From: Acetobacter sp. UBA5411
GTDB lineage: Bacteria; Pseudomonadota; Alphaproteobacteria; Acetobacterales; Acetobacteraceae
Assembly (NCBI RefSeq): GCF_002409645.1
Contig: NZ_DHNR01000028.1
Location: 1 to 29,206 of the forward strand
Direction: 5' to 3'
DNA length: 29,206 bases
The notes below the pieces were generated by a model, which had not been told where the DNA came from, made no database searches, and saw only the letters and a list, made by a program, of their open reading frames with translations. Numbering within the stretch: position 1 is the first letter of the stretch; each line of letters starts with the position of its first letter. Both the position numbers and the translations under genes were made by a program. This document shows positions 16,327 to 24,552 of the stretch, piece by piece.

Positions 16327-17642
16327 CAGGCGCTCAGGACTTTCGCCAGAGCTTCGTCCACAGTCAGTTCGAAACGCTCACCCGTGGCCCGGCGCTTCAG
16401 TTCGACCTTGCCTTCCTTCGCTCCACGCGGACCGACGATGATCTGCCACGGATGGCCCATCAGGTCGGCATCGGCGAACTTGGCGCCAGCGCGGTCGGAA
16501 CGGTCATCGTAGAGGAACTGCTCGGGGGCCTTATTGTAAAGCGCCTCACACAGCGTATCGCAGGTCTCGTCACCGACCTTCAGGTTCAGGATCGCGGCCT
16601 TGAACGGCGCGACATTGTCCGGCCAGATGATACCGGCATCGTCATGACTGGCCTCGATGATCGCGCCGACCAAACGCGACACACCGATACCGTAGGACCC
16701 CATTTCCGGGTGGACAGGCGTGCCATCCGGACCGGCGACGGTGATGTCCATCGACTTGGTGTATTTCGTGCCGAAATAGAAGATGTGCGCAACCTCGATG
16801 CCGCGCCCTTCACGACGACGCTCGGCAGGCACGGACTCCCATGCCTTCTCGTCGTGCTTCTCGTCCGTGGCAGCGTAGTAGGAGGAGACGTTCTTGAAGA
16901 ATTTTTCGAGGTCTTCGGACTTATCCACATCCACCGGATCGGCGAGCCAGTCGAGCGTGTCGAGAGCGCCGTCATAGAACACGCCACTCTCGCCGGTCGG
17001 TGCGAGAATCAAAAACTCGTGGCTCAGGTCGCCGCCGATCGGGCCAGTGTCGGCCACCATCGGCACGGCGCGGACACCGAGACGCTGGAAGGTGCGAAGG
17101 TAGGACAGCATCATCTTGCGGTAGGTATCGACAGCACTCTTGTAGTCGATATCGAAACCGTAGCCGTCCTTCATATAGAATTCACGACCACGCATCACCC
17201 CGAAACGCGGACGGATCTCGTCACGGAATTTCCACTGGATCTGATAAAGGATCTGCGGAAGCTCCTTGTAGGATTTCAGCTCCTGCCCGACGACGTCGGT
17301 GATGACTTCCTCGTTGGTCGGTCCATAGAGCAGTTCGCGCTCGTGGCGATCCTTGATCCGCAGCATCTCGGGGCCGTAAGCGTCATAACGACCGGAGCGC
17401 TTCCACAGCTCGGCGGACTGGATGGTCGCCATCAGCACTTCCTGCGCGCCAACACGGTCCTGTTCCTCGCGCACGATGTTCGCGATGTTCCGCAGAACTT
17501 TCAGGCCAGCCGGAAGCCAGGTGTAAATGCCCGAAGCCGTCTGCCGGACGAGACCGGCGCGGAGCATAAGCCGGTGCGACGCGATCTGGGCGTCGGACGG
17601 GGTTTCCTTGAGGGTAGGCAGAAAACTGCGAGACAGGCGCAT
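16326..17642 (-). CDS. proS: Prolyl-tRNA synthetase, short alphaproteobacterial type
   Basis: Class II aminoacyl-tRNA synthetase that charges tRNA-Pro, 438 aa. The N-terminal LSRSFLPTLKETP and AGLVRQTASGIYTWLPAGLK are typical of bacterial ProRS, and motif 2 is seen as FRDEIRPRFGVMRGREFYMK. Motif 3 is GSYGIGVSRLVGAI near 350, followed by the anticodon-binding domain (QIIVGPRGAKEGKVELKRR). The protein is about 130 residues shorter than E. coli ProRS because the editing insertion between motifs 2 and 3 is absent, which is known for alphaproteobacteria. It is the first gene of a tightly packed unit with lolC and lolD. Confidence 0.96.
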   Translation of the reverse strand: MRLSRSFLPTLKETPSDAQIASHRLMLRAGLVRQTASGIYTWLPAGLKVLRNIANIVREEQDRVGAQEVLMATIQSAELWKRSGRYDAYGPEMLRIKDRHERELLYGPTNEEVITDVVGQELKSYKELPQILYQIQWKFRDEIRPRFGVMRGREFYMKDGYGFDIDYKSAVDTYRKMMLSYLRTFQRLGVRAVPMVADTGPIGGDLSHEFLILAPTGESGVFYDGALDTLDWLADPVDVDKSEDLEKFFKNVSSYYAATDEKHDEKAWESVPAERRREGRGIEVAHIFYFGTKYTKSMDITVAGPDGTPVHPEMGSYGIGVSRLVGAIIEASHDDAGIIWPDNVAPFKAAILNLKVGDETCDTLCEALYNKAPEQFLYDDRSDRAGAKFADADLMGHPWQIIVGPRGAKEGKVELKRRATGERFELTVDEALAKVLSA

Positions 17643-17770
17643 GGTGGGCTTTCGTTCCTGCAGGACAGACTGTTGACCGGAAGCGGTCGTTCCCTTGCGT
17701 GATCACTCACACCGGCGCGGGATGCAAGCCCCTCCCCGGTCAAAACGTCGGTTTCATGCGCCTCACACGC

Positions 17771-17812
17771 AGAAAAGGCCGGATGGGTGCGGTTTGCCCC
17801 GCCCATCCGGCC
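17771..17812 (-). terminator. Intrinsic terminator of the preT-preA-hydrolase operon
   Basis: A strong 11-bp GC-rich stem, GGCCGGATGGG (17777-17787) with CCCATCCGGCC (17802-17812), is followed on the minus strand by TTTTCT. It sits 25 bp after the hydrolase stop codon. It separates the pyrimidine genes from proS, which is read in the same direction. Confidence 0.9.
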
Positions 17813-17836
17813 TTCTACAGAACCGAGCTGCTTACT

Positions 17837-19096
17837 TTACTGATCGAACGTCTGGTCCGCCTTGAGCACGGCCGCCAGCAGCACGTTCGCGCCCATCTCC
17901 GCATCCTGTTGCAGGATGCTCTCCTCCTCATTGTGACTGAGGCCATCCTTGCAGGGCACAAAGATCATCGCTGTCGGTGCGACCTTGGCCACATAACCAG
18001 CGTCATGGCCGGGACCGGACACGATCCGACGTGCGCTGTAACCGTGCTCCGTCGCCGCTTCCTCCACCATGCCAACACAAGCCGCATCGAAGTGAACAGC
18101 CGGCGCGTCCCATATCTGCACGATCTCCAGTTCGACGCTGTTCTCCTGCGCGATTGTCTCCAGCTTTCCGCGAAGCTCCTGCTCCATCTGCAACACCACC
18201 GCATCATCCGGGTCGCGGATGTCGATGGTAAAGAACACCTCACCCGGCACAACATTGCTGCTGTTCGGACGGTTTTCGAGCAGCCCCACAGTGCCCACCG
18301 CGCTCGGACCATGCGCTTTCGCTACTTCACTGACCGCCATGATCATCCCGGCGGACGCAACCAGCGCGTCATGACGCAGCGGCATCGGTGTTGAACCGGC
18401 ATGAGCATCTTTGCCGCGCACCGTCACTTCATACCAGCGCGCGCCCTGAATGCCGGTGACAATGCCGATCGTCTTGTCTTCGGCCTCCAGAATCGGCCCC
18501 TGCTCGATGTGCAGTTCAAAATACGCCGAGATCGGATGCTGACCGCAGGGCTCCTTGCCGCGATAACCGATCGTGTCCAGTTCATCACCAAAACGGATAC
18601 CGGCGCGATCCCGCTTGTCCAGCACTTCCGCTTCCGTGAAAATGCCTGCGAAAACACCGGAACACATCATCGGCGGTGAAAAGCGTGAGCCTTCCTCGTT
18701 GGTCCAGTTGATGACCTCGATGGGATGGCGTGTCGTGTAACCGGAATTATGCAGCGCGCGGAGCACGGACAGGCCGCCGAGCACGCCCAGAATACCATCG
18801 AACTTTCCGCCCGTCGGCTGCGTATCCAGATGGCTACCCATCGTGATGGGTGGCAGCGCATTGTCCAGTCCGGGACGGCGAGCAAAGAGATTCCCCATGG
18901 AGTCAAAGGACACTTCGCAACCCAGATCGGTGCAGGTGCGCACGAACCAGTCGCGGACCTGTCGGTCTTCATCCGTGAGCGTCAGACGGCGGATGCCTCC
19001 CTTCGGCGTGCCGCCATACTGAGCCGTTTCCATCAGATCCACCCAGAGGGCGTTACCATCGACCCTGAGATTGCTGCCTTTGACCGACTGGGACAC
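17837..19096 (-). CDS. Zinc-dependent M20 amidohydrolase, probable beta-ureidopropionase
   Basis: Cytoplasmic hydrolase of 419 aa in the M20 family that includes allantoate amidohydrolase, N-carbamoyl-L-amino-acid hydrolase and bacterial beta-ureidopropionase. Metal ligands are seen in GSHLDTQPTGGKFD (H89, D100), NEEGSRF (E134/E135), FELHIEQGP (H196) and GLSHNEEE (H388). A dimerisation lid segment follows near 210-320. The sequence alone does not separate the three activities. Its place 40 bp after preA and the nearby dihydropyrimidinase gene favour hydrolysis of N-carbamoyl-beta-alanine to beta-alanine, ammonia and CO2, the last step of reductive pyrimidine breakdown. The start is GTG, with AAGGAG seven bases ahead. 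A strong terminator follows. Confidence 0.87.
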   Translation of the reverse strand: MSQSVKGSNLRVDGNALWVDLMETAQYGGTPKGGIRRLTLTDEDRQVRDWFVRTCTDLGCEVSFDSMGNLFARRPGLDNALPPITMGSHLDTQPTGGKFDGILGVLGGLSVLRALHNSGYTTRHPIEVINWTNEEGSRFSPPMMCSGVFAGIFTEAEVLDKRDRAGIRFGDELDTIGYRGKEPCGQHPISAYFELHIEQGPILEAEDKTIGIVTGIQGARWYEVTVRGKDAHAGSTPMPLRHDALVASAGMIMAVSEVAKAHGPSAVGTVGLLENRPNSSNVVPGEVFFTIDIRDPDDAVVLQMEQELRGKLETIAQENSVELEIVQIWDAPAVHFDAACVGMVEEAATEHGYSARRIVSGPGHDAGYVAKVAPTAMIFVPCKDGLSHNEEESILQQDAEMGANVLLAAVLKADQTFDQ

Positions 19097-19136
19097 GCTC
19101 TTTCTCCTTGTTCAGACTAAATCAGGAAACAGACAG

Positions 19137-20405
19137 TTATGCCATGACACGATGCGGATTATTGGGATGCTCTGGCCATGTCAGATGCCCCTCGACCGGC
19201 TGCGGCTCCATTGTAATGCATCCATCGACCGGACAGACATGGGCGCATAGATTGCATCCTACGCACTCTTCTTCGATCACTTCATAGTGTCGTTCGCCAT
19301 CGACACGTGTTTTAGCGATCGCCTGATGCGATGTGTCCTCACAGGCGATGTGACACAGGCCGCAACTGACGCAGGCATCCTGATCGATATTCGCAATCGT
19401 CTTGAACTTCATGTTCAACTGATTCCACGGCACGAACTGCTTGAGCGCGCGACCGGAAACATCGTCGATCGAGCTGTAGCCTTTCTGGTCCATCCATGCG
19501 GAAAGACCGTCCGCCATGTCCTCGACAATGCGGAAACCGTAATGCATCGCCGCCGTACAGACCTGAAGCGTGGTCGATCCCATCGCCAGAAACTCAGCTG
19601 CATCACGCCAGGAGCCGATACCGCCAATGCCTGAAATCGGCATACCGGCCATTTCAGGATCACGAGCAATCTCGCCAATCATGCGCAGCGCAATCGGTTT
19701 TACCGCTGGTCCGCAATATCCACCATGCGTTCCCAGCCCTCCCACGACCGGCATGGGCGCCATCTGGTCCAGATCAACGCCGATCACGGACTGGATGGTG
19801 TTGATGAGTGACACAGCATCCGCACCACCCCGCTTGGCAGCACGCGCAGGCATGAGAATATTGGTGATGTTGGGCGTCAGTTTCACAATCACCGGCATGC
19901 GGGTGTTCTGCTTGCACCAGCGGGTGACCATTTCCACATATTCAGGCACCTGCCCCACGGCGGCACCCATGTTTCGCTCGGACATACCGTGCGGACAGCC
20001 AAAATTCAGCTCGATACCGTCTGCGCCCGTTTCTTCAACGATTGGAAGGATGGCTTTCCATTTATCCTCCTCACACGGTACCATCAGGCTGACGATGACA
20101 GCACGGTCAGGATAATCCCTTTTGACCGCCTTTATTTCCGCGATATTGGTCGCAAGAGGACGGTCCGAAATCAGTTCGATATTGTTCAGGCCAATCATGC
20201 GTGCGCCGTTGAAGTCCAGAGACCCATAACGCGAACTCACATTCACGACTGGCGGATCTTCGCCGAGCGTCTTCCAGACGACACCGCCCCAGCCAGCCTC
20301 GAAGGCGCGACGGACGTTGTATTCCTTGTCCGTCGGCGGCGCGGAGGCGAGCCAGAAAGGATTGGGAGAGCGAATGCCCGCGAAAACTGTTGTCAGGTCA
20401 GCCAT
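19137..20405 (-). CDS. preA: NAD-dependent dihydropyrimidine dehydrogenase subunit PreA
   Basis: Catalytic subunit, 422 aa, of the enzyme that reduces uracil and thymine to 5,6-dihydropyrimidines. Residues 1 to about 320 form the FMN-binding TIM barrel of the dihydroorotate dehydrogenase type: IRSPNPFWLASAPPT, ELNFGCPHGMSERNMGAAVG (the active-site loop), VIVKLTPNI and GIGGIGSWRDAAEFLAMG for FMN phosphate binding. The C-terminus has two [4Fe-4S] ferredoxin motifs, CVSCGLCHIAC (345-355) and CVGCNLCAHVC (381-391). It follows preT by 17 bp, as PreT passes electrons to PreA. GAGAGGGG lies before the ATG. PreA alone resembles the C-terminal half of mammalian dihydropyrimidine dehydrogenase. Confidence 0.95.
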   Translation of the reverse strand: MADLTTVFAGIRSPNPFWLASAPPTDKEYNVRRAFEAGWGGVVWKTLGEDPPVVNVSSRYGSLDFNGARMIGLNNIELISDRPLATNIAEIKAVKRDYPDRAVIVSLMVPCEEDKWKAILPIVEETGADGIELNFGCPHGMSERNMGAAVGQVPEYVEMVTRWCKQNTRMPVIVKLTPNITNILMPARAAKRGGADAVSLINTIQSVIGVDLDQMAPMPVVGGLGTHGGYCGPAVKPIALRMIGEIARDPEMAGMPISGIGGIGSWRDAAEFLAMGSTTLQVCTAAMHYGFRIVEDMADGLSAWMDQKGYSSIDDVSGRALKQFVPWNQLNMKFKTIANIDQDACVSCGLCHIACEDTSHQAIAKTRVDGERHYEVIEEECVGCNLCAHVCPVDGCITMEPQPVEGHLTWPEHPNNPHRVMA

Positions 20406-20422
20406 ATTCCCGTTCCCCTCTC

Positions 20423-21781
20423 TTATGCCGCGCTCGAAAGAGCAGCATTGATGGCTTCCGCCGCATCCCGTCCGTCCCGCACTGCCGCAACCGTCAGGTC
20501 TTCGCCCGGCGTGCAGTCACCGCCCGCGTAAACGCCCTTCATGCTGGTGCGATAATCAGCATCCACCATGATACGACCATTCTCAATTGCAATTTCTTCG
20601 CCGCTGATCGGGTCATGACAGAAGATCTGCCCAACAGCTTTCAGCACCATATCCGCCGGAATGAAGAACCTGTCGTCCGCATCATAGACAGGTTTGCCAG
20701 ACTCATTGAGCGAACCCCGCGCGAACTCCACTCCGGCAAGCGCACCCTCCTCCTGCACGATCGCTACGGGGGATGCCCACAACCGCACAGTGACACCGTT
20801 GGTCTGCGCCCATTCCCGCTCGACCGCTGTCGCCGACATATTTTCCGCACCACGGCGATAAACCAGCGTCACCTCTTCCGCTCCCAGACGCCGCGCCTGC
20901 ACGGCGGCGTCAACGGCCGTGTTGCCACCGCCGATCACGACGACACGCCGTCCGACGGGCACATCGGTTTTCGGCATCGACCGCAGTGTCTCAATAAAGG
21001 AAACAGCGTCCTGAACGCCGTCGAGCGCCTCACCTTCCAGTTCCAACTGCCTGACGCCAGTGAGACCAATTGAGAGGAACACGGCATCATAGTCGCTCTT
21101 GAGTTCTCCGACACTGAAGTCGACCCCCAGCGTCTTGCCGCCGACAACCGAAATCCCGCCGATAGCAAGAAGGAAATCCACCTCTTTCTGCGCGAAGTCA
21201 TCTGAAAGCTTGTAGGCTGCAACGCCATATTCATTCAGACCACCCGCTTTTGCATGACGATCATACAGCACCACGTCATGACCATACATCGCAAGGCGAT
21301 GAGCGCACGCCAAACCCGCAGGCCCTGCCCCGACAATCGCCACACGCCGGCCCGTCTCTGGCTGACGACGGAAAGGCTGGCCGCCATGCTCCATCTGCCA
21401 GTCGGTCGCGTGACGCTGCAACTGCCCAATCCTGACCGGCCGACCTTCTTCAAGCGTGTTATGCACACATTTCTGCTCACACAGAATTTCTGTCGGACAG
21501 ACCCGGGCGCAGGAGCCGCCGAGGATATTGGAATCCAGAATCGTGCGGGCCGATCCCTGCATGTTGCCCGTCGCAATCGCCCGGATGAAACGGGGAATAT
21601 CGATGCTGGTGGGACAGGCTTCGATGCACGGCGCGTCGTAGCAATAGAAGCAGCGTTCCGCTTCGACCAGCGCCTGCTCATGGGTAAGCGGCGGATGCGC
21701 ATCGGAGAAATTGTGATTGAGCTCAAGCTGAGTCAGACGGCCGGTTGCGATATCGGGGGATGGCATTGGCTGTTTATCCAT
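20423..21781 (-). CDS. preT: NAD-dependent dihydropyrimidine dehydrogenase subunit PreT
   Basis: Electron-input subunit, 452 aa, related to glutamate synthase small subunit and the N-terminal half of mammalian dihydropyrimidine dehydrogenase. Two iron-sulfur clusters are bound in the N-terminal domain (CFYCYDAPCIEAC, C44-C56; and SCARVCPTEILCEQKC, C91-C105). An FAD motif (VAIVGAGPAGLACAHRLA, about 147-164) and an NAD(P)H motif (VVVIGGGNTAVDAA, about 280-293) follow. The C-terminal GVYAGGDC is the closing FAD motif. A TTG at 21784 is in frame, but ATG 21781 has AGGA six bases ahead. It heads the preT-preA-hydrolase operon and has a RutR-like operator 57 bp upstream. Confidence 0.95.
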   Translation of the reverse strand: MDKQPMPSPDIATGRLTQLELNHNFSDAHPPLTHEQALVEAERCFYCYDAPCIEACPTSIDIPRFIRAIATGNMQGSARTILDSNILGGSCARVCPTEILCEQKCVHNTLEEGRPVRIGQLQRHATDWQMEHGGQPFRRQPETGRRVAIVGAGPAGLACAHRLAMYGHDVVLYDRHAKAGGLNEYGVAAYKLSDDFAQKEVDFLLAIGGISVVGGKTLGVDFSVGELKSDYDAVFLSIGLTGVRQLELEGEALDGVQDAVSFIETLRSMPKTDVPVGRRVVVIGGGNTAVDAAVQARRLGAEEVTLVYRRGAENMSATAVEREWAQTNGVTVRLWASPVAIVQEEGALAGVEFARGSLNESGKPVYDADDRFFIPADMVLKAVGQIFCHDPISGEEIAIENGRIMVDADYRTSMKGVYAGGDCTPGEDLTVAAVRDGRDAAEAINAALSSAA

Positions 21782-21837
21782 CAAGATTCCTGTTCCACCT
21801 GATCGTGGCGAATATGATTCGTTTACGCAATGTTTTT

Positions 21838-21853
21838 CTGACCATTCAGTCAG
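21838..21853 (-). promoter_or_regulatory. rutR site: RutR-like operator before preT
   Basis: Read on the minus strand, CTGACTGAATGGTCAG matches the RutR consensus TTGACCANNTGGTCAA (as I recall it) at 10 of 14 defined positions. The end nearest preT is 57 bp before its ATG. Six bases downstream lies ATTGCG, and then a CGAAT-CAT-ATTCG palindrome. The whole stretch resembles the permease promoter, which supports it as real. Binding of RutR here is inferred. Confidence 0.6.
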
Positions 21854-21868
21854 GTTTTTATCGAATAT

Positions 21869-21899
21869 AAAAAAGGCCCGTCAGCTTTCACCGACGGGC
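21869..21899 (-). terminator. Intrinsic terminator after the TonB-dependent receptor
   Basis: A 7-bp stem, GCCCGTC (21876-21882) with GACGGGC (21893-21899), is followed on the minus strand by six T. It begins 24 bp after the receptor stop codon, and ends that transcript before the preT promoter. Confidence 0.85.
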
Positions 21900-21922
21900 T
21901 CTCCCTGAACATGACAGGAAAA

Positions 21923-24340
21923 TCAGAAACCGGTGGACATTGAAAAGGAAACCGAGAGAGGCGGCGCGAGGGTATAGGTCGGAGCCGAAGCGGACGTATA
22001 CTGCGTGCCATACACGCCGGTCGTCGGGTGGGCGAACGGTGTCATCGAATAGACGCCATTTCTGTAGAGAGAACCCGCCAGATTCTGGAAGTTAAGCTGA
22101 ATCTGGGGCGAATGTAGATACCAGACATTGGAGAAGCGATAACCGACCGTCAGTGAGTCGGAAATGTAAGGATGCAGTTTCTCATCATTGAGAAGAGTTG
22201 CATACTGAGATCCGACATATTTCAGGTTGAGATCAAGGAATATGTGGCCGTTATCCCAGTCGACACCAAGGGCTCCCATTTCATGCGGTGTCTGTGCAGG
22301 CCGTTTGCCTTTGGTGCGCAGGTAATCGTTCAGATAGTGAATGTCGGAGTCCACGGTCGCATCGAGATATTCGAAGCTGACATAGGGACGAAAATGACCA
22401 AAGATCGGACGTGTCGCAAGCTGGACGTCAACGCCTCGTGAGGTCTGGTTACCAACATTCATTGTCGTCGCCATAGGCGCGCTACCAAAGTAACTCAGGA
22501 CCGCCATCTGACGGTTTGTAAAGTTGTAGTTGAAGAAGGAGATGTCACCGACGAAGATATCATCATGATAACGATAACCGATTTCTTCGTTAATTGAATA
22601 TTCCGGCTTCACATTGTCCGAAGGCGCCGTCGACATGCTGCCGTTCACATTATACAGCTCGAACATCGTGTTGTTGTTGGGCATCTTGAAGCTGGTCGAT
22701 CCCCGCAGATACAACTGATGATGGGAATTGAATGTATAGCTGGCGCTGAACTGCGGCAGAGGTTCAAACACATTCTGCCCACGATTCTGCACAATATTGG
22801 GCACATAACTGTTGACCTTGCGACTGACCATCGCCAGACGCACGCCAGCCTGTAACTCCAGCTTGTCATTAAGAAGCTTCAGCTTGTCACCCAGATAAAG
22901 CATGTTCACCTGCGTGAACGTATTATGATTGTTGAGGTACCATTTCTTGCCATTAGCCAGACGATAGATATTGGGACCGTAATCACCATAAATGTTGGCA
23001 GGACCACCATCATTCTGATTGATGTAGGAGACGGGAGTGGCCTGATTGGTGCGCGACCATTCATACCACCAGCCAAAGGTCAGCGTATTGATCCCCTTGG
23101 TCCATGTGACTTTCGCGTTGTTGCCCGTCCTGTGGTAGCTGAAATACAGCGGTGAATAGACGGTTGTGCCGTTCGCGACATTCACGTCCACAGGCTGATT
23201 ACCCGAAAAGGTCTGACCGTCTTCAATCGTGCTCACACCGCCACTGGTTCCGGATCCCCACCAAAGATAGGGCGTATCGTCAAATCGGAGACCGTCCGCC
23301 AGTTTCAAAGAAAGCGGTGCGGAAGCAATAAGGTTCTGGAAAGCATCCAGACCATATTTGTAGTAGTCCGTTGGGTTGTTCTTATTAAAGTGAGAGCTGT
23401 AATCCAGTTTCTTGCCATATTGCGCGAACTGATCCTTGGTCGGATACATATCAAGCTGCAACTGATTGGTGTTATAGCTGGCGTTGATTGTCCAGCGGCT
23501 TTCCGGTGTAAAATCCTTGATCAGTTTAAAATCAACGTGTTTGCGGGTGAACTTTCCCGGACCACGCCAGTTATCTGCCGCCGTATTCGAGAATGAAGCA
23601 AAAGCGCGCACACCCGTTTTGCCGATATCGCCGGTTTCCAACCGCACGAATTCTCTGTGCATGTCATAGGAACCATAGGAGAAATCGACAAAACCACCAC
23701 GCTTATGTGATGGATCAATCAAATCGGCATAAGCTGCACCCGCTGCTGCGGAAATGCTCGGCGTATCGATATCGACTGATCCCGGCGTAAGAGAGACCGA
23801 TTTCAGGTTATCACCGTCGGACGTCTGGTTGGCATAAAACCCACCGTCACCCACGTCATTGACTGGCGCGCCATTATAGATCCAGCCGACATGGTCACCC
23901 GGCAATCCACGCAAGGTCAGATTACCGCCAGCAATACCGTAGGGCTCGGTCAGCGTAACAAAGGCGCTGGGAGTCAGTGACAGCACCTGCACGGGGTTGG
24001 CTGATGGTGGCTGCTTGGCGATAAAATCGCGTGTTACTGACTGGATGGTTCCGGCACGCGTTTCGAGGCGCATGAGACCACCGCCCGGCTGCCGTCCCGT
24101 CACACCCTGAGGAGACGCTGTGCGGCCCGTCACATGAATTGCTTCTCCGGGGCCACTGGCTTTCACGGACCGCGGTCTGGAAATAACGGGCTTTTTTACC
24201 ACGCTACTGCCGTTGGCTGCTTTTGTCGCCTTCGCGGGAAGCGTCGTATCCCGCGCCGCCGCATACTCAGTTGGAATTGTCTCCCCACAGATCGTCCCTG
24301 CCAGAAGGAAATGAAAAACTGAAAGGCGTTTCCGGACCAT
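21923..24340 (-). CDS. TonB-dependent outer-membrane receptor
   Basis: Outer-membrane beta-barrel receptor of 805 aa. A signal peptide starts MVRKRLSVFHFLLAGTICGE, then a basic linker and a TonB-box-like segment EAIHVTG (about 66-72). The plug contains the family motif region LTLRGLPGDHVGWIYNGAPV, then the 22-strand barrel with repeated aromatic strands, ending in the terminal phenylalanine (SVSFSMSTGF). The frame is open from 24361, but ATG 24340 has AGGA seven bases before it and starts the signal peptide. Substrate is unknown. Its promoter region has a RutR-like dyad that matches those of preT and the permease, so pyrimidine uptake is possible. An iron or siderophore role is the alternative, since 2OG oxygenases often neighbour such receptors. 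It is followed by its own terminator. Confidence 0.92.
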   Translation of the reverse strand: MVRKRLSVFHFLLAGTICGETIPTEYAAARDTTLPAKATKAANGSSVVKKPVISRPRSVKASGPGEAIHVTGRTASPQGVTGRQPGGGLMRLETRAGTIQSVTRDFIAKQPPSANPVQVLSLTPSAFVTLTEPYGIAGGNLTLRGLPGDHVGWIYNGAPVNDVGDGGFYANQTSDGDNLKSVSLTPGSVDIDTPSISAAAGAAYADLIDPSHKRGGFVDFSYGSYDMHREFVRLETGDIGKTGVRAFASFSNTAADNWRGPGKFTRKHVDFKLIKDFTPESRWTINASYNTNQLQLDMYPTKDQFAQYGKKLDYSSHFNKNNPTDYYKYGLDAFQNLIASAPLSLKLADGLRFDDTPYLWWGSGTSGGVSTIEDGQTFSGNQPVDVNVANGTTVYSPLYFSYHRTGNNAKVTWTKGINTLTFGWWYEWSRTNQATPVSYINQNDGGPANIYGDYGPNIYRLANGKKWYLNNHNTFTQVNMLYLGDKLKLLNDKLELQAGVRLAMVSRKVNSYVPNIVQNRGQNVFEPLPQFSASYTFNSHHQLYLRGSTSFKMPNNNTMFELYNVNGSMSTAPSDNVKPEYSINEEIGYRYHDDIFVGDISFFNYNFTNRQMAVLSYFGSAPMATTMNVGNQTSRGVDVQLATRPIFGHFRPYVSFEYLDATVDSDIHYLNDYLRTKGKRPAQTPHEMGALGVDWDNGHIFLDLNLKYVGSQYATLLNDEKLHPYISDSLTVGYRFSNVWYLHSPQIQLNFQNLAGSLYRNGVYSMTPFAHPTTGVYGTQYTSASAPTYTLAPPLSVSFSMSTGF

Positions 24341-24390
24341 ATTCTTTTCCTGCTCCAGCATCGAAACGTAAAAGTGATCGATATTGAATA

Positions 24391-24418
24391 ACTATAATTT
24401 TTTGATCCTGATTCGCAA
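24391..24418 (-). promoter_or_regulatory. Candidate promoter of the TonB-dependent receptor
   Basis: On the minus strand, TTGCGA (24413-24418) and TATAGT (24391-24396) are separated by 16 bp, a fair sigma-70 type pair. It ends 50 bp before the start codon. The TTGCG of the -35 lies six bases past the RutR-like dyad at 24426-24441, the same distance as in the preT upstream region. Transcript start is not known. Confidence 0.45.
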
Positions 24419-24425
24419 CGATATT

Positions 24426-24441
24426 TCGACCTGATGGTTAA
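24426..24441 (-). promoter_or_regulatory. rutR site: RutR-like dyad before the TonB-dependent receptor
   Basis: The plus strand reads TCGACCTGATGGTTAA, matching 11 of 14 positions of the RutR consensus. On the minus strand it is followed after six bases by GTTGCG, as at preT (ATTGCG) and the permease (ATTTCG). It is also upstream of the divergent oxygenase. Role is inferred; a match this good could arise by chance at low frequency, but the shared offset argues against that. Confidence 0.5.
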
Positions 24442-24552
24442 GTTTTTTGTTGTCTGCTTTTTTCCAGGAAATGAAATCTAACGAAAAATCTGGAATAGTC
24501 AGTATTTTCAATATAATAAACGATAAACACTGACGATCAGAGAACAGACCCT

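Noticed and set aside
16221..17702. Plus-strand frame of 493 codons opposite proS
   Set aside because: It is the antisense shadow of a conserved proS gene in GC-rich codon context; no domain or ribosome site supports it.
24498..24534. GTCAGT/ACTGAC inverted repeat before the oxygenase gene
   Set aside because: Only six bases per arm with a 25-bp spacer in AT-rich DNA; expected by chance.
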